Positions 1 through 4,420 of a stretch of DNA of 6,936 nt are shown here, one piece after another; the first letter of the stretch is position 1; each line of letters opens with the position of its first letter. The position numbers and the translations under genes were made by a program. Origin of the DNA: Prevotellaceae bacterium (GTDB lineage: Bacteria > Bacteroidota > Bacteroidia > Bacteroidales > UBA932); contig JAIRLT010000072.1 of assembly GCA_031259225.1 (NCBI GenBank), positions 1 to 6,936 on the forward strand, written 5' to 3'. The notes under the pieces are model-generated. The model ran no database searches. It was not told the DNA's origin and saw nothing but the letters and a program-made list of their open reading frames with translations.

Positions 1-142
1 CATTCCGACCGGAGCACGCGAAGAATGAGCGTGCGTAGTGGAGGGATCTGCTGCATTATGCACCTGCTGCTTTGCATCACCCTGCGTTTGGGAACAGGTT
101 CCTCCACTGCGCGGCTCGTGCCTCGCCGCTCCGGTCGGAATG
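1..142. repeat. Long imperfect inverted-repeat element (palindromic intergenic element)
   Basis: Bases 1-15 (CATTCCGACCGGAGC) are the exact reverse complement of 128-142. Further in, AGTGGAGG at 37-44 pairs exactly with CCTCCACT at 101-108, and the stretches between these blocks (16-36 and 109-127) are partly complementary. The whole can fold as a long imperfect hairpin with arms of about 43 nt and a loop of about 56 nt (45-100). The loop holds an imperfect direct repeat (48-63 and 64-80, both starting CTGCTGC). No open reading frame is visible on either strand. The left arm touches the window edge, so the element may extend further. It resembles REP-like or MITE-like palindromes scattered between bacterial genes; whether it is dispersed in this genome cannot be seen here. 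Confidence 0.7.
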
Positions 143-162
143 ACGGCGTTGTGGGGCAGTTT

Positions 163-272
163 AGTTGAAAATTGAAAGTTGAAAATTAGCTGGCGCGGCA
201 GCCAATTAGAAATTAGAAATTAGAAATCAGAAATTAGGCTGGCGCGGCAGCCAATCAGAAATCAGAAATTAG
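163..272. repeat. Heptad-repeat element 1 with two GC-rich cores
   Basis: This is an array of 7-nt units interrupted by two copies of the same 15-nt core. AGTTGAA-type heptads occupy about 163-188. Core 1, GCTGGCGCGGCAGCC, is at 189-203. Units AATTAGA (x3), AATCAGA and AATTAG fill 204-237. An identical core 2 is at 238-252, followed by AATCAGA, AATCAGA and AATTAG at 253-272. The two cores are offset by exactly 49 nt, seven heptads. With one flanking base each core is a near palindrome (GGCTG paired with CAGCC). The right end overlaps the last codons and stop of the minus-strand gene ending at 255. Confidence 0.85.
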
Positions 273-623
273 TTTCGCTTTTAAGGAAAGGAAGACGGCG
301 TCGCCGGCTTGCACCGATGCATTCAACAGCCACTCGCCGGCTTGTGATGTACAAGCACCGTGTATTTCCAGTAAACGGTGTTCGCCGGGCAGGATAGTTC
401 TGGAAAATTTGCAGTTTTGGATGGTCGTGAAACGTACTTCTTTTTCCAATGAATACGCCACGCATTCCTTAATCATCTGCAACGTGCATACGCCCGGCAC
501 TACCGGCTGCCCGGGGAAATGCCCGGCAAAGACCGGATGCTGTTCATTCAGCCGTACCGTCGCCCGGAAAGTAGCGGCGTCTTTTGAAAATTCTTCTATG
601 GTGAAAAAGTTGTTAAGCAGCAT
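255..623 (-). CDS. Hotdog-fold 3-hydroxyacyl-ACP dehydratase-like protein (FabZ-like)
   Basis: This 122-residue protein matches the core of FabZ-type beta-hydroxyacyl-ACP dehydratases, which remove water from 3-hydroxyacyl chains on acyl carrier protein in the cytoplasm. Residues 29-45 carry the signature HPVFAGHFPGQPVVPGV, with the catalytic His at 35. A second typical block follows at about 70-81 (CKFSRTILPGE). Aligning by eye with E. coli FabZ puts Gln49 where the catalytic Glu sits (14 residues after the His), so activity may differ. It is shorter than FabZ (about 150 residues) and lacks the N-terminal segment. The start lies just after a run of eight A on the coding strand, with no Shine-Dalgarno. 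The last four residues (ISDF) and the TGA come from the adjoining heptad repeat, so the ancestral end may have been near KAKL. It lies 86 nt downstream of asnB on the same strand and has no recognisable promoter of its own, so co-transcription is plausible. A thioesterase or a lipid-tailoring dehydratase are alternatives. Confidence 0.85.
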   Translation of the reverse strand: MLLNNFFTIEEFSKDAATFRATVRLNEQHPVFAGHFPGQPVVPGVCTLQMIKECVAYSLEKEVRFTTIQNCKFSRTILPGEHRLLEIHGACTSQAGEWLLNASVQAGDAVFLSLKAKLISDF

Positions 624-631
624 TTTTTTTT

Positions 632-721
632 AGTTGAAAGTTAAAAGCGGAAAGTGGATAGTGGAAAGTTGTGGCGCGTCAGCCATTTTCAACTTTCAAC
701 TTTTCACTCTCAACTATTCAA
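632..721. repeat. Heptad-repeat element 2, inverted heptads around a GC core
   Basis: Six 7-nt units of the AGTTGAA/AGTGGAA type (632-673) lead into a degenerate core, TGGCGCGTCAGCCA (672-685). After it the same kind of heptad appears in reverse complement (TTTCAAC, TTTCAAC, TTTTCAC, TCTCAAC, TATTCAA; about 687-721). The two arms are complementary, so a transcript on either strand could form a long imperfect hairpin capped by the core. The element fills nearly the whole gap between asnB and the FabZ-like gene and contains the asnB stop codon (710-712). No T tract follows, so it is not a textbook intrinsic terminator. Confidence 0.8.
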
Positions 722-2371
722 GTGTACGTCTTTCACGGCGCGTCCCGAGGGTTCGTTCATTTTGCGGAAAGCCTCGTCCCATTCTAAGGCAATGGGCGTG
801 CTGCAAGCTACCGACGGCACCGACGGCACACATTGCGCCGCCGAATCGGAAGGGAATAACTCGGAATAAATAGCGCGGTAATAATATTCCTCTTTGTTTT
901 GCGGCGGATGGATAGGGAAGCGTTCGGCGCAGGCAGCCATCTGTTCGTCGGTAACGGCTTTGGCGGTCATGTCGCGCAAGGTGTCAATCCAGTTGTATCC
1001 GACGCCGTCGGAGAACTGTTCTTTCTGCCGCCATGCGACGCTTGCCGGCAGGTAGTGTTCAAAGGCTTTGCGCAGCACCCATTTTTCCATTTTCCCTTTT
1101 CCCGCCATTTTATCTTTCGGGTTCAGCCGCATGGCAACGTCTAAAAACTCCTTGTCGAGGAACGGTACGCGCCCTTCCACGCCCCATGAAGCAAGCGATT
1201 TGTTGGCACGCAGGCAGTCGTAAAGATGCAGCTTGCTTATTTTGCGGACGGTTTCTTTATGGAATTCTTCCGCATCCGGCGCCTTGTGGAAATACAGGTA
1301 ACCGCCAAACACTTCATCGGCGCCTTCGCCCGAAAGCACCATCTTTATGCCCATGGATTTAATAATTCGCGATATTAAATACATGGGTGTGCTTGCCCGC
1401 ACGGTGGTTACGTCGTAGGTTTCGATGTGGTAAATCACGTCACGCAGAGCGTCCAGTCCTTCCTGGATGGTGAAATGTATTTCGTGGTGCACCGAGCCGA
1501 TGTGTGCGGCAACAGTTTGCGCCGCTTTCAGGTCGGGCGAGCCTTCCAGCCCAATGGCAAACGAGTGCAATTGCGGCCACCAGGCATCTTGTGTATTACC
1601 GGACTCCACGCGCTTGGCGGCATACTTTTTCGCCACCGCCGAGATAATCGACGAATCCAGCCCGCCGGAGAGTAATACGCCGTAAGGCACATCGGTCATT
1701 AGCTGCCGTTCTACGGCGGCTTCCAATGCGTCGCGCAAAGTGTCAAGGTCGGTGATATTGTCTTTCACCTGTTCGTAATGTTCCCAATCGCGCGTGTACC
1801 ATTGCACCGGCTTCCCGTCGGGACTGTAGTAATATTGACCGGGGAGGAACTCTTCGATTTTGGTGCAGTATCCTTCGAGCGCTTTCAGCTCCGAGGCTAC
1901 GTAGTAAGTCCCCGCCGCATCCCAGCCCTGGTAAAGGGGGACAATGCCGATATGGTCGCGGGCAATCAGGTAAATGTTTTTTTCAATGTCGTACAACGCA
2001 AAGGCAAAAATACCGTTCAGGTCTTCGAGGAAATGCGGTCCCTTTTCCCTGTACAATGCCAGTATGACTTCGCAGTCGGACTGCGTGAGGAATTCATACC
2101 GCCCTGCCATGCGCCGCCGGATTTCCCGGTGGTTGTATATTTCGCCGTTTACCGCCAGCGCCAGCTTGCCGTCTTTGCTATAGAGCGGTTGCTTGCCCGA
2201 TTGCGGATCAACAATAGCCAAACGTTCGTGCGCCAGGATAGCTTTCCCGTTTGAAAAAATACCCGACCAGTCGGGACCGCGGTGACGTACCTGTTTCGAC
2301 ATCTTCAGCACTTGGGGACGTAATTCCTCCTGCGTTTGCTTTATATTAAAAGCGCCAACAATTCCACACAT
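710..2371 (-). CDS. asnB: Asparagine synthetase B, glutamine-hydrolysing
   Basis: This cytoplasmic enzyme makes asparagine from aspartate, ATP and glutamine. The 553-residue protein has the length of E. coli AsnB (554) and looks closely similar along its whole length. The N-terminal glutaminase domain starts MCGIVGAF, with the nucleophile Cys2, and continues with RHRGPDWSG (29-37) and NGEIYNH (75-81). The synthetase domain has the ATP pyrophosphatase loop SGGLDSS (235-241), SGEGADE (347-353) and RVPFLD (401-406). The start at 2371 is fixed by the chemistry: Cys must become residue 1 after Met removal, so an in-frame start 32 codons upstream is wrong. A consensus Bacteroidota promoter precedes this start by about 20 nt. 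The C-terminus follows the family (PSGRAV) until about residue 546; the final Ser and the TGA are encoded by heptad element 2. It is divergent from cysE. Confidence 0.97.
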   Translation of the reverse strand: MCGIVGAFNIKQTQEELRPQVLKMSKQVRHRGPDWSGIFSNGKAILAHERLAIVDPQSGKQPLYSKDGKLALAVNGEIYNHREIRRRMAGRYEFLTQSDCEVILALYREKGPHFLEDLNGIFAFALYDIEKNIYLIARDHIGIVPLYQGWDAAGTYYVASELKALEGYCTKIEEFLPGQYYYSPDGKPVQWYTRDWEHYEQVKDNITDLDTLRDALEAAVERQLMTDVPYGVLLSGGLDSSIISAVAKKYAAKRVESGNTQDAWWPQLHSFAIGLEGSPDLKAAQTVAAHIGSVHHEIHFTIQEGLDALRDVIYHIETYDVTTVRASTPMYLISRIIKSMGIKMVLSGEGADEVFGGYLYFHKAPDAEEFHKETVRKISKLHLYDCLRANKSLASWGVEGRVPFLDKEFLDVAMRLNPKDKMAGKGKMEKWVLRKAFEHYLPASVAWRQKEQFSDGVGYNWIDTLRDMTAKAVTDEQMAACAERFPIHPPQNKEEYYYRAIYSELFPSDSAAQCVPSVPSVACSTPIALEWDEAFRKMNEPSGRAVKDVHLNS

Positions 2372-2397
2372 ATGTAGTAAGTTTGTAAATAGGGTTG

Positions 2398-2428
2398 CAA
2401 AAGTACACATTTTATAAAGAAAAACAAA
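2398..2428 (-). promoter_or_regulatory. Promoter of asnB (Bacteroidota-type)
   Basis: On the minus strand TTTG (2425-2428) is followed by a 19-nt spacer and TACTTTTG (2398-2405), an exact fit to the Bacteroidota consensus TTTG-N19/20-TAnnTTTG. Transcription should begin near 2391, leaving a leader of about 20 nt before the asnB ATG. This supports the shorter asnB start, because the longer start would lie upstream of the promoter. Confidence 0.8.
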
Positions 2429-2456
2429 ACTTTTATAAAATATGGAATTAAGTTTG

Positions 2457-2464
2457 TATCTTCG
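2457..2464 (+). promoter_or_regulatory. -7 box of the cysE promoter
   Basis: TATCTTCG followed by CAC matches the Bacteroidota -7 element TAnnTTTG with one change. It sits 26 nt upstream of the cysE ATG, so transcription would start near 2471. No good TTTG lies at the expected -33 distance; TTTT at 2431-2434 is the nearest. The box is 29 nt from the -33 element of the divergent asnB promoter, close enough for shared regulation. Confidence 0.6.
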
Positions 2465-2490
2465 CACTTCCGAATATAAACAAAAATATC

Positions 2491-3354
2491 ATGTCAAAAA
2501 TTAAAGATGTCCTGACGAAAACCGCCGCACAATTAGTGCGGGAGAATGTACCGGAATATAAATTCATACCGCACCCGGAATTCCTGTTGCCGGATATCAA
2601 CAGCATCGGGGAATTGATGGATACGTCAAAGGCGATACTCTTCCCGGGCTTTTTCGGCAAGGTGAGGGGCAACAGTTTGGAACGATTGTATTCCTTGCTC
2701 AACGAACAAATCAACCGGACGCTCCGCTGCTTCGACCTGCAAAACGATACGGAAAAAACCGCACCGGAACTGGCGCTGGCATTTATCGGAAAACTGCCGA
2801 AAATAAAACGGCTGCTGGCTACGGACATGAAGGCGGTGTATGATTGTGACCCGGCTGCTACCGGGCACAGTGAAGTCCTGTTCTGCTATCCCGCCATGCA
2901 AGCGATGACGTACTACCGCGTAGCGCACGAATTATTGTTGATGGAAATACCGGTATTGCCGCGTATCATCACGGAACTGGCACATTCCGCCACCGGTATT
3001 GACATTCACCCGGGGGCAAAAATCGGGGAGTATTTCAGCATTGACCATGGCACCGGCGTGGTCATCGGCGAGACCTGCATCATTGGCAACCACGTACGGC
3101 TTTACCAGGGCGTAACGCTCGGTGCAAAGGGATTTACGATGGACGACGACGGCTTTCCGCTGAATATACCGCGTCATCCCATCATTGAAGACCATGTGAT
3201 TATTTATTCCAATTCCACTATTCTGGGACGCATCACTATCGGGCATGACTCCGTCATCGGGGGGAATGTTTGGCAAGTCTACAGCGTGCCGCCGCACTCG
3301 CGCATAACCCAGCGGAAAGCTACCGCCGCCTTCACCGACGGGCTGGGGATATAG
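2491..3354 (+). CDS. cysE: Serine O-acetyltransferase
   Basis: This enzyme transfers acetyl from acetyl-CoA to L-serine, giving O-acetylserine, the carbon skeleton for cysteine synthesis in the cytoplasm. The 287-residue protein has an alpha-helical N-terminal half (about 1-165) and a C-terminal left-handed beta-helix built from hexapeptide repeats (about 166-265). Residues equivalent to the E. coli catalytic set are present: Asp171 in GIDIHPGA, His186 in IDHGTGVVIGET and His229 in PRHPIIED. YQGVTLG (205-211) is also typical. The protein ends DGLGI; a terminal Ile resembles the tail that E. coli CysE (ending GDGI) inserts into O-acetylserine sulfhydrylase. The start follows an AT-rich leader of about 20 nt with no Shine-Dalgarno. 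No cysK or sulfate-assimilation gene lies nearby. The family assignment is firm; binding to CysK is inferred. Confidence 0.95.
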   Translation: MSKIKDVLTKTAAQLVRENVPEYKFIPHPEFLLPDINSIGELMDTSKAILFPGFFGKVRGNSLERLYSLLNEQINRTLRCFDLQNDTEKTAPELALAFIGKLPKIKRLLATDMKAVYDCDPAATGHSEVLFCYPAMQAMTYYRVAHELLLMEIPVLPRIITELAHSATGIDIHPGAKIGEYFSIDHGTGVVIGETCIIGNHVRLYQGVTLGAKGFTMDDDGFPLNIPRHPIIEDHVIIYSNSTILGRITIGHDSVIGGNVWQVYSVPPHSRITQRKATAAFTDGLGI

Positions 3355-3368
3355 CACCCACCCGGCAT

Positions 3369-3397
3369 TTTGTTTATGGGCAAGCTTTGTACATTTG
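3369..3397 (+). promoter_or_regulatory. Possible orphan plus-strand promoter
   Basis: TACATTTG (3390-3397), followed by CAA, is a perfect -7 element of the Bacteroidota type. TTTG at 3369-3372 lies 17 nt upstream, slightly closer than the usual 19-20. It points away from cysE toward two hairpins and the antisense strand of tRNA-Pro. No convincing gene starts downstream. Confidence 0.4.
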
Positions 3398-3425
3398 CAA
3401 AAACACAGCAAATATTATTTGATTT

Positions 3426-3443
3426 GGGGATGAAAGTATCCCC
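3426..3443 (+). terminator. Small hairpin downstream of cysE
   Basis: GGGGAT (3426-3431) and ATCCCC (3438-3443) form a 6-bp stem with a 6-nt loop, about 70 nt after the cysE stop. No T run follows. It could end cysE transcription or belong to a small RNA from the orphan promoter upstream. Confidence 0.3.
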
Positions 3444-3454
3444 CGTGAAAGCAG

Positions 3455-3488
3455 GAATGCAGGGAACGCTTTTAAGTTCCCTGCATTC
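3455..3488 (-). terminator. Strong hairpin immediately after tRNA-Pro
   Basis: GAATGCAGGGAAC (3455-3467) and its exact reverse complement (3476-3488) make a 13-bp perfect stem with an 8-nt loop. On the minus strand it begins 3 nt after the tRNA discriminator base, the right place to stop the tRNA transcript or mark its 3' end for processing. There is no T tract on either side. The symmetry means it could also act on plus-strand transcripts arriving from cysE. Confidence 0.6.
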
Positions 3489-3490
3489 AG

Positions 3491-3564
3491 TCGGGGTGAT
3501 GTGACTCGAACACACGACCCCTTGCACCCCATGCAAGTGCGCTAGCCAACTGCGCCACACCCCG
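3491..3564 (-). tRNA. tRNA-Pro, anticodon GGG
   Basis: The 74-nt gene folds as a full cloverleaf on the minus strand. The acceptor stem CGGGGTG pairs perfectly with CACCCCG. The D arm has GCGC/GCGC with A14, G18G19 and A21. The anticodon stem CTTGC/GCAAG encloses the loop ATGGGGT, giving anticodon GGG (bases 3530-3528), which reads proline CCC and CCU. The variable loop is GGGTC, and the T arm has loop TTCGAGT. A C1-G72 pair and discriminator A73 are classic bacterial tRNA-Pro identity elements. The 3' CCA is not encoded and must be added by nucleotidyltransferase, as is common in Bacteroidota. No duplicated 3' end suggesting an integrated element is visible. Confidence 0.95.
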
Positions 3565-3576
3565 ATTTTGAGAATG

Positions 3577-3608
3577 CAAAGATAGCATTGTTTTACAAAT
3601 CTACCAAA
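3577..3608 (-). promoter_or_regulatory. Promoter of tRNA-Pro
   Basis: On the minus strand TTTG (3605-3608), a 20-nt spacer and TATCTTTG (3577-3584) match the Bacteroidota consensus exactly. Transcription would start near 3570, giving a leader of only about 6 nt before the mature tRNA. The tRNA therefore need not depend on read-through from the isomerase gene upstream. Confidence 0.8.
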
Positions 3609-3661
3609 ACCATTTTTACCGGAACGTAAATCACCGGTTCAAGTGCCGCCGGAAGTTGGAA

Positions 3662-4345
3662 TTACTGCTTCGGTGTGATTTTTACAATAAGGATATCTTG
3701 CAGCGGACGGTCGTACGGGTCTTTTTGTACGGCGGCAATTTTATCGACTACATCCAATCCTCCGGTTACTTCGCCGAATACGGTGTAGCCGCCATCCAAC
3801 CACGGCGCGCCACCGGTCTTTGCATAGGTTTCTTTTTGTTCCGGCGTAAATGCAATACCTTGCGCTGCGGTCAACTGTTCCAATAATTCGGGCGGACAAA
3901 TTTCCCCCTGCACAATGTAAAACTGCGAACCGGAAGAAGCCTTTTCCGGATTGTCGTTGCGTGCCGCAGCCAATGCGCCCCGCTTATGGTAAAAGCCGGG
4001 AATGATTTCCGCCGGAACCGTATAACCGGGACCGCCCATGCCGTACATTTTTCCCGCCTGCGGGTTTTTGGAATCGGGATCGCCGGTCTGGATCATGAAT
4101 TTTTCAATGACGCGGTGAAAAATCACCCCGTCGAAATAGCCGGTGGACGCCAGTTTTAAAAAATTATCCCGGTGCAAGGGGGTTTCTTCATATAATTTCA
4201 CCGTAATATTGCCCGCCGATGTTTCGATAACCAGTTCGGGGGATGCATCCAATTTGCCCGGATCAAAAGAGGATTTAGGCGGTTGCGCGTGACAAGCCAT
4301 AAAAAATGTTGCCATTAAAGATAAAATTAGTAACTTTGTTTCCAT
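3662..4345 (-). CDS. Exported cyclophilin-type peptidyl-prolyl cis-trans isomerase
   Basis: Cyclophilins interconvert cis and trans Xaa-Pro bonds during protein folding. The 227-residue protein starts with a signal peptide (about 1-17). Cys18 in FFMAC suggests a lipoprotein, although cleavage after Ala20 (CHA, then Gln) is also possible, so it should act in the periplasm or at the outer membrane. The cyclophilin domain covers about 36-226. FHRVIEKFMIQTGDP (76-90) supplies the catalytic Arg78 plus Phe83 and Gln86. GSQFYIV (139-145) and the Trp182 of PWLDGGYTVFG complete the active site; Tyr187 replaces the His of human CypA. A stretch of about 30 residues (147-179) separates those motifs and is longer than in CypA. 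The start follows an AT-rich leader and a clear -7 box. It is divergent from the patatin-barrel gene, and its stop is about 50 nt before the tRNA-Pro promoter. Confidence 0.93.
   Translation of the reverse strand: METKLLILSLMATFFMACHAQPPKSSFDPGKLDASPELVIETSAGNITVKLYEETPLHRDNFLKLASTGYFDGVIFHRVIEKFMIQTGDPDSKNPQAGKMYGMGGPGYTVPAEIIPGFYHKRGALAAARNDNPEKASSGSQFYIVQGEICPPELLEQLTAAQGIAFTPEQKETYAKTGGAPWLDGGYTVFGEVTGGLDVVDKIAAVQKDPYDRPLQDILIVKITPKQ
4309..4338 (+). promoter_or_regulatory. Likely promoter of the patatin-barrel gene, inside the isomerase signal-peptide codons
   Basis: TTG (4309-4311), a 19-nt spacer and TAACTTTG (4331-4338) fit the Bacteroidota consensus on the plus strand. Transcription would start near 4345 and give a leader of about 75 nt before the ATG at 4421. 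The site lies within the first codons of the divergent isomerase gene. No better match is visible between 4339 and 4420. Confidence 0.4.
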
Positions 4346-4370
4346 ATTTATTCTATTGTAAATAGTGTTG

Positions 4371-4378
4371 CAAATATA
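4371..4378 (-). promoter_or_regulatory. -7 box of the isomerase gene
   Basis: On the minus strand TATATTTG, followed by CAAC, is a perfect Bacteroidota -7 element 25 nt upstream of the isomerase ATG, so transcription should start near 4364. The expected -33 position is AT-rich and has no TTTG. Confidence 0.6.
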
Positions 4379-4420
4379 ATAAAAATATATTCATTCATTA
4401 TTTTTTACAACCTTAGATAC

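Noticed and set aside
204..272. CRISPR-like array in the heptad region
   Set aside because: The units are 7 nt and tandem, without unique spacers, and the cores are too short and too few for CRISPR repeats.
812..829. Tandem 9-nt direct repeat in asnB (CGACGGCAC twice)
   Set aside because: It encodes the PSVPSV part of a segment that has the same length in E. coli AsnB, so it is ordinary coding sequence.
2372..2467. N-terminal extension of asnB by 32 codons
   Set aside because: The glutaminase nucleophile Cys must follow the initiator Met (MCGIVGAF), and the promoter lies inside the extension, so the start is 2371.
2932..3411. Long minus-strand open frame opposite cysE, with similar antisense frames over asnB and the patatin-barrel gene
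   Set aside because: These are shadows of well-recognised genes on the other strand and have no protein-family features of their own.
3430..3504. A 24-codon plus-strand reading frame (starting MKVSPVKAG) downstream of the orphan promoter
   Set aside because: It is made of hairpin arms and runs into the antisense of tRNA-Pro, with no recognisable motif or ribosome-binding signal; it is probably chance.
3491..3564. tRNA-Pro as an integration site for a mobile element
   Set aside because: No integrase gene and no duplicated tRNA 3' segment are present in the window.
3618..3638. ACCGG/CCGGT hairpin between the isomerase stop and the tRNA promoter
   Set aside because: The stem is only 5 bp with an 11-nt loop and no T tract; too weak to call a terminator.
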